Shown here: piece by piece, positions 47,205 through 57,268 of the stretch
Position numbering within the stretch: the first letter of the stretch is position 1
How the letters are laid out: each line of letters opens with the position of its first letter
Assembly (NCBI RefSeq): GCF_035920445.1
Contig: NZ_CP109162.1
Span: 4,526,001-4,590,000, forward strand
Direction of reading: 5' to 3'
Source of the DNA: Nocardia sp. NBC_01730
Lineage (GTDB): Bacteria > Actinomycetota > Actinomycetes > Mycobacteriales > Mycobacteriaceae
DNA: 64,000 bases
Notes under the pieces: generated by a model
The model's input: the letters and a program-made list of their open reading frames with translations, nothing else
Told to the model about the DNA's origin: nothing
Database searches by the model: none
Translations under genes and position numbers: made by a program

Positions 47205-47381
47205 ATGGCCAATGTCGCTGCCGTTCGGCTGTCGAGCGAGCTGGGCATTGATCTGGCTCAGGCGATGTTGCGCCTGCGGCGGGAGGGGATCCCCGGCGAG
47301 ACCAAGCACCAGACCTGCCTGCGGATCATCGCTGACGAGGGCCGCGACCGTCAGCCAGGCACATCCCCCGGGCAACCCTGA
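47205..47381 (+). CDS. Small hypothetical protein
   Basis: 58 residues from ATG 47205, preceded by a strong ribosome binding site AGGAGG eight bases upstream. Sequence MANVAAVRLSSELGIDLAQA is followed by a helical, charged stretch (MLRLRREGIPGETKHQTC). I recognise no family. The frame is continuous with the BluB remnant, so it may be either a real small gene or part of the decayed one; the ribosome binding site favours a separate gene. Confidence 0.4.
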   Translation: MANVAAVRLSSELGIDLAQAMLRLRREGIPGETKHQTCLRIIADEGRDRQPGTSPGQP

Positions 47382-47430
47382 GCAGGGCGCTGACGCCACA
47401 GGCAGTGCACTCGTACCGACCCACGCCTGG

Positions 47431-48723
47431 TCAGACCCGCTCGAGCACGGCTGAAGCGCCGATGCCGCCCGCGGCGCAAATGCCGAGCAGCGCCGTGCTC
47501 TTGCCCGTGCGCGCCAGCTCGTTGGCCATGGTGGTCACCATCCGCGCCCCGGTGGCGCCGAACGGATGTCCGAGGGCAACCGAGCCGCCGTGCACGTTCA
47601 GTGTGTCGATGTCCACCGCGCCGACGGCGGTGTCGCGATCCAGCCGGGTCTTGGCCCACTCGTCGCTGGCGAGGGCGCTCAACACGGACAGCGTTTGCGC
47701 GGCGAAGGCCTCGTGGATGTCCGTGACATCGATGTCGCCCAAGGACATTCCAGCCTTCTCCAGCGCGCGCGGCATGGAGATCGCGGGGCCGATCAGCACC
47801 TGATCGGTCGGGTCGACGCTCACGTAGCTCCAGGAGCGGAAGGCAGCCAGCGGCCGATAGCCGAGGGCGTGCGCCTTCTCCTCGCTCATCAGCAGCACTG
47901 CGGCGGCACCGTCGGTCAGCGGGCTGGCGTTGCCCGCCGTGACGGTGCCGTCGGCAGCGAACACGGGCTTCAGTGCGGCCAGCTTCTCGACGGTTGTGTT
48001 ACCGCGCACGAGGCCGTCACGCGCGATCTCGACCCCCTCGGGAGTGCGCACCCGCAGCACCTCGTCGTCGAACCGCCCCGACTCGATGGCCGCAGCCGCG
48101 CGGTGGTGCGAGCGGGCGGCGAACTCGTCCTGATCGGCCCGGCTCACGCCATGGACGCGGGCCATTTTCTCTGCGGACTCACCCATCACCTCGCCGGTCG
48201 TGCGTTCGGCGATCCTGGGGCGGCGCGGCAGCAGATCGGTGAACGGCGCAAGCTGCGCGACCGCGGCGAGGTAGTCCTTCGGCTTCGGCTTGCCGAGCGC
48301 CAACGGCGCCGCCGCGTGCACCACCTTCTGCGGCAGCTTGACCTCGGCGTTCGATGTGGAGTCGCTGCCGCCCGCGATCATGATGTCGTATTCGCCGCGC
48401 TCGATCGCGGCCGCGGCGGAGGTCACCGCCTGGAGGCCGGAGGCGCAAGCCCTGGTCACCGTGTAGCCCTCACAACCTGGGTCGAGCCGCAGGTCCAGCG
48501 CGATCTCGCGCGCGATATTCGGCGCCGCGCTCGGCAGGATGACCCCGCCCCAGACGATCGCCTCCACCTGTGCGCCGGGCAGCCCGGTCCGTTCCAACAA
48601 CCCCCGGACCGCGGCGTCCGCCAGCGCGATGGAGTCCATTCGGGTGTACCCGGTGAACGCACGCACGAATGGTGTGCGCGCACCGGACACAATCACAGCA
48701 CGGCGAGCGGCGTTGGTGGCCAT
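47431..48723 (-). CDS. Acetyl-CoA C-acyltransferase (thiolase, FadI-like)
   Basis: 430 residues from ATG 48723. The nucleophile Cys is in TVTRACASGLQAVTSAA, the His in NVHGGSVALGHPFGATGAR and the second Cys in LLGICAAGGIGASAVLE. The enzyme splits 3-ketoacyl-CoA in beta-oxidation or makes acetoacetyl-CoA. No fadB-type partner is beside it. Its promoter region carries the perfect inverted repeat at 48755-48774. Confidence 0.93.
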   Translation of the reverse strand: MATNAARRAVIVSGARTPFVRAFTGYTRMDSIALADAAVRGLLERTGLPGAQVEAIVWGGVILPSAAPNIAREIALDLRLDPGCEGYTVTRACASGLQAVTSAAAAIERGEYDIMIAGGSDSTSNAEVKLPQKVVHAAAPLALGKPKPKDYLAAVAQLAPFTDLLPRRPRIAERTTGEVMGESAEKMARVHGVSRADQDEFAARSHHRAAAAIESGRFDDEVLRVRTPEGVEIARDGLVRGNTTVEKLAALKPVFAADGTVTAGNASPLTDGAAAVLLMSEEKAHALGYRPLAAFRSWSYVSVDPTDQVLIGPAISMPRALEKAGMSLGDIDVTDIHEAFAAQTLSVLSALASDEWAKTRLDRDTAVGAVDIDTLNVHGGSVALGHPFGATGARMVTTMANELARTGKSTALLGICAAGGIGASAVLERV

Positions 48724-48754
48724 GCGATTTCCTTTCGAAGATCTCAGACCACCA

Positions 48755-48774
48755 AACTTACTCTATAGTAAGTT
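48755..48774 (-). promoter_or_regulatory. Operator before the thiolase gene
   Basis: AACTTAC (48755-48761), spacer TCTATA, GTAAGTT (48768-48774): a perfect inverted repeat 32 bases before the thiolase ATG. A related element stands before the second desaturase (45595-45610). Likely the site of a TetR-type repressor of lipid genes; the protein is not identified in this window. Confidence 0.6.
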
Positions 48775-48958
48775 CACCGTCGACCCCCTTCGCCGACGGT
48801 GAATCGCACCCAGCAGCGATCCCCTCCTCCGCCGCCCACCATAGCGCGACCGACCGGAAACACCCGCCCCGGCGAACGCCCCTGCTCACCTCGGAACGAC
48901 GCCGTGGCCGACATCCTCGGACCAGCCGTCGGCCGCTGCTCGCGGCTCAGGCGAGTCG

Positions 48959-49645
48959 GTGGTGGCCGGACCGGACTCGATCCGGTTCGAAATCGCCGAC
49001 CTCACTGGACTTCTCGCGTCCGCGGGCAGGCTCACCGACGCCGTAGAGCACGGGCGTACCACCGATCCCCAGGTGGTCGCGGCGATCACCCAACTCGACC
49101 GGGTGGTGACCAGGCTGTCCGCCCGCTACGCGACCGCGATGCTCGAACGCGACGGCGGGCCGGGCAGGCAGCTGCACCCGTTGGTCGAGATGGCGTTTGC
49201 GCATCTGCTGGAGATACCCGCCGACGCGACGAGCCACAAGATCAACCGGCTGTTCGCGATGTTGCAGCCGCGATCGGCGCGCAGCACGGAGGCAGTCACC
49301 GAGCAGGTCGGCGAGTTCGTCGGGCGCGCCGTCCCTGCGGGCTATCTGGAGCGACTACGCAACGGCGAGTTCGACCGCGAAAACGACGGGCACACCGTCG
49401 AAGTCGAGATCCTGATGGCGCTGGCCCGAAGTTTCGGCTTAGCCACGGACTACCTCACCACCACCGGACCCGCGGCTGCCATGGTAGCAATCGGCCGGGA
49501 TGCGCCGGGGCCGACGCGTTGGGCGGCAACAACTTCGGGGCGGCACTGCCCGACTCGGCGATCCGAGTTGCTCGCGCCGGCACGTCGCCGACCAAGGAAG
49601 ACAGCGGCTTTCACAAAGATCTCCGGGCACCCAACGTCGAGTTGA
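48959..49645 (+). CDS. EspR-like HTH regulator, probably altered at the C-terminus
   Basis: 228 residues in the longest frame. Segment SHKINRLFAMLQPRSARSTEA, then VPAGYLERLRNGEFDREN and VEVEILMALARSFGLATDYL (residues about 90-175) is the layout of EspR: RLF...V...YLxxLRxG...xALAxFFxxxxYF. The N-terminal 85 residues have no recognised likeness. After about residue 180 the sequence turns Arg/Pro-rich (APARRRPRKT), which suggests a frameshift or a decayed end. The start is uncertain. Confidence 0.5.
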   Translation: MVAGPDSIRFEIADLTGLLASAGRLTDAVEHGRTTDPQVVAAITQLDRVVTRLSARYATAMLERDGGPGRQLHPLVEMAFAHLLEIPADATSHKINRLFAMLQPRSARSTEAVTEQVGEFVGRAVPAGYLERLRNGEFDRENDGHTVEVEILMALARSFGLATDYLTTTGPAAAMVAIGRDAPGPTRWAATTSGRHCPTRRSELLAPARRRPRKTAAFTKISGHPTSS

Positions 49646-49671
49646 GCACCCGGAGAAACGGACGGACTTGA

Positions 49672-50424
49672 TCAGGCTAGCCGGATGAGACCGTAGTCGA
49701 AGGCGTGACGGCGGTAGACGACCGACGGCCGGTCGGTCTCCTTATCGTGGAAGAGGAAGAAGTCGTGGCCGACGAGTTCCATCTCGTAGAGGGCGTCGTC
49801 GACGGTCATCGGAGTCGCCGGGTGCACCTTCGTACGCACGATATGACCGGGACCCGTGGCGTAATCGGTGTTCTCTGCCTCGTCGACGCGGCGGCTTTCG
49901 CCTCCGGGATGAGCATAGGCGGTACTCGACCCGCTCGGCCGCTCGAACAGGGACTCATCCACCAGGTCGGCCGTGGCCTGGGCGACAGAAACCGGGGTCT
50001 TGTCCCCGTAGTGCACCCGGCGCCGATCCTTGGTACGACGCAATCGGCTCTCCAGCTTCGCGGTCACCGACTCGAAGGCGGCGTAGAAGCTGTCCGCGCG
50101 AGCCTCGGCCCGGACAACGGGACCTTTACCGCGCGAAGTGATTTCGACGCGCTGGCAGCTCTTGCGCTGACGACGGTTGCGTTCATGGAACAGCTCCACG
50201 TCGAAGAGGAAGATCGACGGGTCGAAGCGCTCGAGGCGGGAGAGTTTTTCCGCGACGTAGATTCGAAAATGATCAGGCACCTCGACATTGCGGCCTTTCA
50301 CCACGATATCGGCGAGCGGGGCCCGTTGGCCTTCCGCTCCAGGTTGCTCTGTCGCATCTTGGGCGCCGGAATCCAGCACCGAAGGAGCAGCGTCTTTCAC
50401 TGAAGGTCGTGAAGAAGTCGTCAC
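49672..50424 (-). CDS. hpf: Long-form ribosome hibernation promoting factor (HPF)
   Basis: 250 residues from GTG 50424, with GGGAGG 6 bases upstream. The N-terminal S30AE domain (IVVKGRNVEVPDHFRIYVAEKLSRLERFDPSIFLFDVELFHE..., about 38-140) binds the 30S A/P-site region. The C-terminal dimerisation domain (IVRTKVHPATPMTVDDALYEMELVGHDFFLFHD, RRHAFDYGLIRLA) makes 100S ribosome dimers or hibernating 70S. Rv3241c equivalent. Confidence 0.93.
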   Translation of the reverse strand: MTTSSRPSVKDAAPSVLDSGAQDATEQPGAEGQRAPLADIVVKGRNVEVPDHFRIYVAEKLSRLERFDPSIFLFDVELFHERNRRQRKSCQRVEITSRGKGPVVRAEARADSFYAAFESVTAKLESRLRRTKDRRRVHYGDKTPVSVAQATADLVDESLFERPSGSSTAYAHPGGESRRVDEAENTDYATGPGHIVRTKVHPATPMTVDDALYEMELVGHDFFLFHDKETDRPSVVYRRHAFDYGLIRLA

Positions 50425-50605
50425 GCGTACCTCCCGGATATGGCCGCACAGACCGATTCATGCGGCGGGATTGAGCAGTGCCGATCGAGAATCGCTCGGC
50501 ACACGTTGTCCGAGGCGACACCTCCAAACTCCTGGTTCGGGTGTGTGATCGCGACGCTAGTACGACATCGGGCGGATCGCCAGTGTTCACGCAAATTTCC
50601 CGGCG

Positions 50606-51250
50606 TCAAGCGGCACAGATGACCGAAACCCCACGTATCGGCAGCCCGATCCGCGCGAGCGCGCGGACCGATTCCCGGGCCGTCGCACCGGTTGTCAGAA
50701 CGTCGTCGACCACCACCACCTCGGCGTCTTTCGGTATCCCCCACTCGGAGGCGCAGCCGGGTACAGTGGTCACCCGCCCACCGAGATTGTGCACCCGCTC
50801 ACCAGACGTCAAGCCGACCGAATCACGCACCCCGCGCCACACTCGCAACACTGATACCACCCGGCTATCGGGCAGACACCTCGCGGCTACGCTCGCCGTC
50901 CGCAGCACCGGATCTCCGCCCCGACGCCGTGCCGCCGCGGCCCTGCTCGGCGCAGGCACCAGTACCAGCGGCCGATCCGACGACCGCAGCCGCGCCAGCC
51001 CGCCCGCGAGCGCCGCGCCGAGCGGCTCCGCGAGATCCCGCCTACCCCGCTCCTTGGCCGCGAGCACCGCACGCCTGCCCGGCCCGCGGTAGGGACCGAG
51101 CGCCCAGCACGGGACACCCGGATCCGTGCGCGGTCGCACCCGCACCGGCGGCGCGGCCAAGGCGGCCCCGCAGTCGGCACACCACGCCGTCCCTGCCAGC
51201 CCGCACCCACCGCAGGCCGTCGGCAGAATCAGATCCAGCAGCGTCCCCAT
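50606..51250 (-). CDS. ComF family phosphoribosyltransferase-like protein
   Basis: 214 residues from ATG 51250. An N-terminal zinc finger (LPTACGGCGLAGTAWCADC, CxxC twice) and the C-terminal PRPP loop VVVVDDVLTTGATARESVRAL. ComF proteins are linked to DNA uptake and recombination, but the role in actinobacteria is open. The reading frame stays open upstream to an ATG at 51421 through a hexanucleotide repeat that would encode about 36 alanines. ATG 51250 gives the normal family length and is preferred. Rv3242c equivalent. Confidence 0.88.
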   Translation of the reverse strand: MGTLLDLILPTACGGCGLAGTAWCADCGAALAAPPVRVRPRTDPGVPCWALGPYRGPGRRAVLAAKERGRRDLAEPLGAALAGGLARLRSSDRPLVLVPAPSRAAAARRRGGDPVLRTASVAARCLPDSRVVSVLRVWRGVRDSVGLTSGERVHNLGGRVTTVPGCASEWGIPKDAEVVVVDDVLTTGATARESVRALARIGLPIRGVSVICAA

Positions 51251-51800
51251 CGCCCGAGTCTGCGCCCAGGCACCGACAACTTCGCCGGCTGCGGCTGCGG
51301 CTGCGGCTGCGGCTGCGGCTGCGGCTGCGGCTGCGGCTGCGGCTGCGGCTGCGGCTGCGGCTGCGGCTGCGGCTGCGGCTGCGGCTGCGGCTGCGGAATA
51401 CGATGCCCCGGAAGTGATCACGACGACCCAGCCGCAGTTCGAGAATCGGGGCGCCGACTAACGTCAGAACGACCGCTATCGCCGCGGCCGTGCCCTCGTC
51501 AACCCTGCGATGGTGGGGCCTGTCGCTCGGTATCGTGCACGCGCCACGCGACTGCGCGGAGGACCTGATCAAGACCGGTGTACGCGAACCGCACAGACGC
51601 CGCGCAAACGATGGGACGGCGCCCACTGCTGCCAGTCGATGGTGCTCCCCAAACGACCGACCGCCACCGCGTCTCCGCCCGCCGACGGGTTGCCGTCTTC
51701 GACGACCCCCGCGGTCACATCAATGCGTCGACGCCCCTCGATGATCACACGGTGCGCACCGCCACCAACGGGTCACGGCGAGTCGGAGAAACCGACGATC
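51251..51800. other. Region between lpqB and comF with a hexanucleotide tract
   Basis: 550 bases between the lpqB stop and the comF start. The tract of 18 hexamers fills 51287-51396. From 51397 to 51800 several short frames exist on both strands, but none has a recognisable protein. It presumably carries the comF promoter. Confidence 0.5.
51287..51396. repeat. Perfect hexanucleotide tandem repeat (GGCTGC)18
   Basis: 110 bases made of GGCTGC repeated 18 times plus two bases, without a single interruption. On the comF strand the unit is GCAGCC and would encode Ala-Ala in the open frame that leads into comF. It lies 36 bases upstream of the preferred comF start. Confidence 0.97.
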
Positions 51801-53612
51801 TCAGCCAGGCAGGACCGGAACGGCATTCGCGCCCAGACCGGGCACCTCGCGCCAGTACGGCTCACCGCCGTCCGGATTGCTGGTCAGCTCGAGCACCGCG
51901 CGTGAGTCCGCGACGTACTGGTGTTCCGGCGACGCGCTGACCTCTCGCACCGGAGGCGTCAGGTTCCGGCTGGTCTGTGGCATCGGCTGGGAACCGTCCA
52001 CCGAGACGGTGTTCACCGGGTCGACATTGCCCTCGCGAGCGATGATGATCGTGTCCAGGGTGAGCCAGCTGAGCGACACAGCGCGGGTGCTCAGGGTGAT
52101 CGCGATGGGCAGCGGCGCAGTGAGCGCGTAGTGACCGTCCGGACGCCGTTCCACCACCGCCACATAGACTTTGCCGTCGGCGATCAGCGCCGCCCGGACG
52201 CCAGTGCGTGCGATCTGTAACTCGGTGATCGGCGACCTCGGCGCGAGACCGGAGGACACCATGGCCAGCGCCGAGGTGTCGACCTCCTGCACCGAGACCG
52301 TCGAGGTGGCCCGGTCGTTGATCGCGCGGATCACCCGCTCGCCGTCGACCACCGCCCACGCCGCGCTGCCGTCGGAGGTCCACGAAGGTCGGGTGATGGT
52401 CGAGCCCGCGGCCACCGGGAAGGCGTTGCCGCCGTAAGTGCCGACCATCAGTGTGCGGGGCTGCTCGGACCTTCCTGTCTCGGCCACCGCTGCCACCAGC
52501 TGACCGTCCTGGGACAGCGCCGCCGACTGCAGGTTGTTCACCGCGCCGAAATACCCCGGTGTCGGCGTGATGCCGCCGTTGTCCTGGAACCGCACCAGTC
52601 CGCCGCCGCGCAGCGCGTGCAGCCCGACCTGATTGCGTGCGGATGTCGCCGGGTTCAACTGCTGCACGTCAGCGACGGTCCATCCGTTCGCGGCGAACCG
52701 GTCGTCCAGCGGTTTGCCGTCGGCGAGCAGAACGTAGGGGCCGAGGATGTCGGCGCCGGACAACGTCAGAATCACCTGGGCGGCGAGCAACTCGCGATCG
52801 CGCGGGTTCAGGGCGGAGGCGCCGGCGAAGTCGATCTTGACGCCGCCGAGCCCGATGCCTACCCCGTCGGGGTCGCCGTTCGCCTTGGTGATCGCACCGC
52901 GGACGGCGACCGGCCCGGCCAGCTCGTTGCGCAGGACCGGGGCGAGCGCGGGTTGGGTGCCCTCGGTCAGCAGGCTGAGCAGCTTCTGGGTCAGCTGAAC
53001 CTTGGCCACCGAGACCCAGCGCAGATCCGGGATGACGGTGGTACCAGCGGGGTCGACGAAGTACAGCACGTAGCGCCGATAGGACCTGGCGAACGCGGTG
53101 GAGTCCATCACGACGCCGTCGGGCAGCTCGTCGATGCGCCACTCTCCATCGATCTTGGTCAGCTCGATCTTGTGCTCGACGAGGCCGTCACTGGCGTGGT
53201 ACGCGCCGTCCGCGGCCAGCTCGCCGACCTTGCGCGCGCGGATCCGGTACGTCGCCTTGTCGCCGGAGCGCGATTCACGCAATGTGTCCGGCTTCTCCAC
53301 GATCACGGTGCTCGCGGCGTCGTCCCACTGGGTCGAGGCCGCGGGGGTCATGTACTGGCGCGCGGCCAGGTGGCGATTTGCCGGATCAGCAGTGGCCTGC
53401 AGGAAGTCGCGCAGCAGCAGATCCGGATCGCGGTTGGCGATGGGCGGCGGCGGACCCTCGGACGTGGGCTCTCGGTCGATCGTGCCCAGCGCCTGCGGCG
53501 CGGAGGACTCGGGCAGACTGGCGCATCCGGTCAGCGGCAACAAGATCGCGACCACGACCGCGACCAGCGTGGACAACCGCTGCCTCCGCGCAGACCTGGC
53601 ACGCATGCTCAT
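51801..53612 (-). CDS. lpqB: Lipoprotein LpqB
   Basis: 603 residues. A signal peptide with lipobox LLPLTGC puts the acylated Cys at position 30. A GerMN domain follows ([16 protein letters not shown]..., about 180-330), then a beta-propeller-like C-terminal domain ([31 protein letters not shown]). In mycobacteria LpqB interacts with the extracellular domain of MtrB and modulates it. Its ATG overlaps the mtrB stop by 4 bases (53609-53612). Confidence 0.95.
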   Translation of the reverse strand: MSMRARSARRQRLSTLVAVVVAILLPLTGCASLPESSAPQALGTIDREPTSEGPPPPIANRDPDLLLRDFLQATADPANRHLAARQYMTPAASTQWDDAASTVIVEKPDTLRESRSGDKATYRIRARKVGELAADGAYHASDGLVEHKIELTKIDGEWRIDELPDGVVMDSTAFARSYRRYVLYFVDPAGTTVIPDLRWVSVAKVQLTQKLLSLLTEGTQPALAPVLRNELAGPVAVRGAITKANGDPDGVGIGLGGVKIDFAGASALNPRDRELLAAQVILTLSGADILGPYVLLADGKPLDDRFAANGWTVADVQQLNPATSARNQVGLHALRGGGLVRFQDNGGITPTPGYFGAVNNLQSAALSQDGQLVAAVAETGRSEQPRTLMVGTYGGNAFPVAAGSTITRPSWTSDGSAAWAVVDGERVIRAINDRATSTVSVQEVDTSALAMVSSGLAPRSPITELQIARTGVRAALIADGKVYVAVVERRPDGHYALTAPLPIAITLSTRAVSLSWLTLDTIIIAREGNVDPVNTVSVDGSQPMPQTSRNLTPPVREVSASPEHQYVADSRAVLELTSNPDGGEPYWREVPGLGANAVPVLPG

Positions 53613-55831
53613 GACTGTACGTCCCCGGACTTGCGCTCCGTCCCGCCCCCGGACTGCATCGACTCGGGCGCCTGCAATCCGTTCGAACCGGGCACGGGTC
53701 GGTCACCGAACGCGGGCGTGGCACCGGACAGGGTCTTCCCGTCGCCGGACCCAGGTACGCCACCAGACGTAGGCGGACTACCAGACGCCGACGCCGACGC
53801 CCCGCCAGAAGCAGGCCCGTCACCGGACGCGGATGTGCCACCGGACGCTTGCCCGGCTCCGGACGCGGGCGCCGAATCAGAAGCAGGAGCACTATCGGAC
53901 ACGGGCCCGTCGCCAGAAGCAGCCGCACCGCCAGAATCCGACGCCGACGCCCCACCAGAAGCAGGCCCGTCACCGGACGCGGAAGCACCCGACTCAGGCT
54001 CGCCACCAGGCACAGACACAGCAGCACCCGATGCCGAAGCGCCACCAGAGGCAGGCTCGCCGCCGGGTACAGACACAGGTGCTGTACCGGACGCGGGATC
54101 GGCGGGCGTTGATGCGCTGTCGCCCGCGGCGGCCGGATTCGCGGCGACGGGATCGGCGGGCCGCTCCGGCTCGACCACCCGCATCGACTTGCGGGCAGGC
54201 TCCAGAGGCAGCGGACTCGCGCCGAGTTTCTTCCCGCGCACCAGCGGCAACGTCAGTCGGAAGGTGGCGCCGACGCCGACCTCGCCCCACGCCTCGAGCT
54301 TGCCCTCGTGCAGGTTCGCGTCCTCCACACTGATCGACAGGCCGAGACCGGTGCCGCCGGAGCGGCGCATCCGGGACGGGTCCGAGCGCCAGAACCGGTT
54401 GAAGACCAGTTTCTCTTCGCCGGGTCGCAGGCCGACGCCCTGATCCCGCACCACGACGGCGACCGCGTTGACGTCGGCATCGCCGCGCATCCGGATCAGC
54501 ACCGGCTTGCCCTCGCTGTGATCGATCGCGTTGGCCAGCAGATTGCGCAACACCCTCTCTACCCGGCGCGGGTCGACCTCGGCGACCAGCGGCTCTTCCG
54601 GCATATCGGTGATCACCTCGACACCGGCGTCCTTGGCCAGGTGCCGCACGGTGGAGATCGCGGCCCGCGCGCACATCCGCACGTCGAGCGATTCGACCTG
54701 AAGTTCGGCGACGCCCGCGTCGTGGCGGCTGATCTCGAGCAGATCGTTGAGCAGGCCCTCGAACCGGTCCAACTCGTTGACCAGCAGCTCGGCGCTGCGG
54801 GCAAGGGCGGGGTCGAGGTCGTCGCTGCTGCCGTGGATCAGGTCGGCGGCCATGCGCACCGTGGTGAGCGGCGTGCGCAGCTCGTGGCTGACGTCGGAGG
54901 TGAACCGACGTTGCAGGTTGCCGAACTCCTCCAGCTGCGTGATCTGGTTGGACAGGCTTTCGGCCATCTCGTTGAACGCTTGGGCCAGCCGCGCCATATC
55001 GTCCTCGCCGCGCACCAGCATGCGTTCCTTGAGCCTGCCGTCGGCGAAACGACCCGCGATCCTGGCCGCGGAGCGGATCGGCAACACCACCTGTCTGGTC
55101 ACCAGCGCGGTGATCGCGGCCAACAGCACCAGCAGCACGATGCCGCCGACGAGCATGGTGCCGCGCATCAGCGCGAGGCTGCGTTCCTCGTTGGCCAGCG
55201 GGAAGATCAGATAAATCTCCAGCGTGGGAGTGTCGGCGCTCGGGCTGCCGATGATCAGCGCACGACCGCGGTAACCGTCCGGGTCGTCGACCGTGGCGAA
55301 CTGGTAGCTGACCTGGTTGCGCTGCACGAACCGGCGCAGCTCGTCGGGCACCTCTTGGATCGGGCCGGTGGAGATCTGCTGCTGCGGCATGCCACCGATG
55401 ATGGTCAGCGCCGAATCGAAAGTGCCTGCGGCACCGGTCGATTGGCCAGCGTCGCCGCGGTTGGACAGCGCGTTGCGCGCATCCTGCAGACGCTGCTGCT
55501 GGGTGCCGATGTCGTGCACGCCGACCAGCTGGCTCTGCACCGTGTTGCGCGCGCGGTCCATTTCCTCGAGCGCCGCATTGATCTTGGCGTCCAGCAGGCG
55601 GTCGGTGATCTGACTGGTCAACACCACGCCGAGGATCGTGATGACGATCAGCGACAGGGTCAGAGTCGACACGATGACGCGCAACTGCAGCGAGCGGCGC
55701 CAGAGGTGGCCGAGGGCGCTGCCGACCGCTTGGAACCAGGCCACCACCGGTGCCATCGATCGCCGAAGACGTGCGATCACGCCATCGGTGTCTGAATGCC
55801 GGCCTCGGCGGGGACCTTCGTGGTCACGCAA
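53609..55831 (-). CDS. mtrB: Sensor histidine kinase MtrB with long low-complexity tail
   Basis: 740 residues from GTG 55831. Two membrane segments ([22 protein letters not shown] and [19 protein letters not shown]) flank an external sensor domain. HAMP, the phosphoacceptor [16 protein letters not shown] and HATPase ([45 protein letters not shown]) follow. MtrB of M. tuberculosis is 567 residues; here a tail of about 170 residues made of Gly/Ser/Ala/Pro/Asp repeats ([13 protein letters not shown] type) follows the kinase. The MtrAB system controls cell wall and division genes. Confidence 0.95.
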   Translation of the reverse strand: MRDHEGPRRGRHSDTDGVIARLRRSMAPVVAWFQAVGSALGHLWRRSLQLRVIVSTLTLSLIVITILGVVLTSQITDRLLDAKINAALEEMDRARNTVQSQLVGVHDIGTQQQRLQDARNALSNRGDAGQSTGAAGTFDSALTIIGGMPQQQISTGPIQEVPDELRRFVQRNQVSYQFATVDDPDGYRGRALIIGSPSADTPTLEIYLIFPLANEERSLALMRGTMLVGGIVLLVLLAAITALVTRQVVLPIRSAARIAGRFADGRLKERMLVRGEDDMARLAQAFNEMAESLSNQITQLEEFGNLQRRFTSDVSHELRTPLTTVRMAADLIHGSSDDLDPALARSAELLVNELDRFEGLLNDLLEISRHDAGVAELQVESLDVRMCARAAISTVRHLAKDAGVEVITDMPEEPLVAEVDPRRVERVLRNLLANAIDHSEGKPVLIRMRGDADVNAVAVVVRDQGVGLRPGEEKLVFNRFWRSDPSRMRRSGGTGLGLSISVEDANLHEGKLEAWGEVGVGATFRLTLPLVRGKKLGASPLPLEPARKSMRVVEPERPADPVAANPAAAGDSASTPADPASGTAPVSVPGGEPASGGASASGAAVSVPGGEPESGASASGDGPASGGASASDSGGAAASGDGPVSDSAPASDSAPASGAGQASGGTSASGDGPASGGASASASGSPPTSGGVPGSGDGKTLSGATPAFGDRPVPGSNGLQAPESMQSGGGTERKSGDVQS
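53780..53990 (-). repeat. Coding direct repeats in the mtrB tail
   Basis: A segment of about 48 bp occurs twice almost unchanged (about 53787-53833 and 53939-53988 on the plus strand, around CCAGAAGCAGGCCCGTCACC). It encodes the [13 protein letters not shown] units. Shorter related units fill the rest of 53740-54100. Confidence 0.75.
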
Positions 55832-55864
55832 GCTACCGCCTCCGGGCCATGAACTCAGGCCGGG

Positions 55865-56542
55865 TCACGGTGGTCCGGCCTTGTAGCCGACGCCACGGAC
55901 GGTCAGCACGATCTCCGGATTCTCGGGATCCTTCTCGACCTTGGCGCGTAGCCGCTGCACGTGGACATTCACCAGCCGGGTGTCGGCGGCGTGCCGATAA
56001 CCCCAGACCTGCTCGAGCAGGACCTCACGGGTGAACACCTGGCGCGGCTTGCGGGCCAGCGCGACGAGCAGGTCGAACTCCAGCGGCGTCAGCGAGATCT
56101 GCGCGCCGCCGCGGCTGACCTTGTGCGCGGGCACATCGATCACGATATCCGCAATCGACAGCAGCTCGGCAGGCTCCTCCTCGGTGCGGCGCAGACGGGC
56201 GCGCACCCGGGCGACGAGTTCCTTCGGCTTGAACGGCTTGACGATGTAGTCGTCGGCGCCCGACTCCAGACCGAGCACGACGTCGACCGTGTCGGTCTTG
56301 GCCGTGAGCATCACGATCGGAACCCCGGAATCGGCCCGCAGCACGCGGCACACGTCGATGCCATTCATACCGGGCAGCATCAGGTCCAGCAGCACCAGAT
56401 CCGGGCGGATCTCCCGAACCGCCGCAAGGGCCTGTGTGCCGTCGCCGACCACATGCGGGTCGAACCCTTCCCCGCGCAAGACGATCGTGAGCATCTCAGC
56501 GAGTGCCATATCGTCGTCGACGACCAGAATCTTCGGCTTCAT
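55865..56542 (-). CDS. mtrA: Response regulator MtrA
   Basis: 225 residues from ATG 56542 (MKPKILVVDDDMALAEML). The receiver domain has phospho-acceptor Asp53 in DLVLLDLMLPG, the conserved Thr/Lys in MLTAK and DDYIVKPF. The C-terminal winged helix is of OmpR type (LTPLEFDLLVALARKP, RLVNVHVQRLRAKVE). It is the essential regulator of mycobacterial and corynebacterial envelope and replication genes, first in the mtrA-mtrB-lpqB operon. Confidence 0.97.
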   Translation of the reverse strand: MKPKILVVDDDMALAEMLTIVLRGEGFDPHVVGDGTQALAAVREIRPDLVLLDLMLPGMNGIDVCRVLRADSGVPIVMLTAKTDTVDVVLGLESGADDYIVKPFKPKELVARVRARLRRTEEEPAELLSIADIVIDVPAHKVSRGGAQISLTPLEFDLLVALARKPRQVFTREVLLEQVWGYRHAADTRLVNVHVQRLRAKVEKDPENPEIVLTVRGVGYKAGPP

Positions 56543-56620
56543 AACTACTATGTTGTCATCTCCCAGGCCAGGATCGGGCCGCCACGCCAACACTGGTGTG
56601 AACCCGCGGCACAGCCAACC

Positions 56621-57268
56621 TTATCGACCAATGATTTCGGTGATCCGCGCGGTCAGCGTAACCGGGTCGTCGTCGGATCGGTATGTCCACCATGGCCCGT
56701 GCCAGTCGCGTTCGGCCAGCTCACGGTACACCGCACCGGTTCGGTGCTGCAGACCGCGGTCGCGTTCGTAGGCGTCGAGCGCGCGGGCGTCGTCGAGTTC
56801 GCCTCGCCTGCGGGCACGCTCGGCCGCGACCTCGGTCGGCACATCCAGCAATACCTGCACCGCGGGCGCGGGAAGGTCGAACCTGCCGAACTCCAATTCG
56901 CCCACCCAGTCGACGATTTCATCGTCGGCCGACTGCCCGAGCCGGGCAGCGGAATACGCGGCGTTGGAGGCGACATAGCGGTCCAGAATCACAACGTCGT
57001 TGTCGGCCAACAGCTTCGACAACTCGTCATGGGCGCCCGCGCGGTCCAGTGCGAACAGCAACGCCATGCCGCGGACCGAGTCCGCGAGATCGCCATGCGC
57101 GCCGCGCAGCGCCTCGGCGGCCAGGTCGGCGTGTACCGAGTGGTGATACCGCGGGAAGGCCATCGCCTGCACCCGCAGGCCACGCTCGCGCAGATCGGCG
57201 ACGACCCGGTCGATCAGCGTGCGCTTTCCCGCGCCGTCGAGGCCCTCGACCGCTAACAGCACTCCCAT
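56621..57268 (-). CDS. tmk: Thymidylate kinase
   Basis: 215 residues from ATG 57268. The P loop is VEGLDGAGKRT, DRY in VILDRYVASNAAYSAARL, and a lid region ARRRGELDDARALDAYERD. It phosphorylates dTMP to dTDP. The motif GAGKRT has Arg in place of the usual Lys-Ser/Thr pattern's neighbour, as in other mycobacterial-type enzymes. It lies between ahcY and mtrA, as Rv3247c does. Confidence 0.94.
   Translation of the reverse strand: MGVLLAVEGLDGAGKRTLIDRVVADLRERGLRVQAMAFPRYHHSVHADLAAEALRGAHGDLADSVRGMALLFALDRAGAHDELSKLLADNDVVILDRYVASNAAYSAARLGQSADDEIVDWVGELEFGRFDLPAPAVQVLLDVPTEVAAERARRRGELDDARALDAYERDRGLQHRTGAVYRELAERDWHGPWWTYRSDDDPVTLTARITEIIGR

Noticed and set aside
51287..51396. The hexanucleotide tract as a CRISPR array
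   Set aside because: There are no spacers; the unit is repeated without interruption and no cas genes are present.
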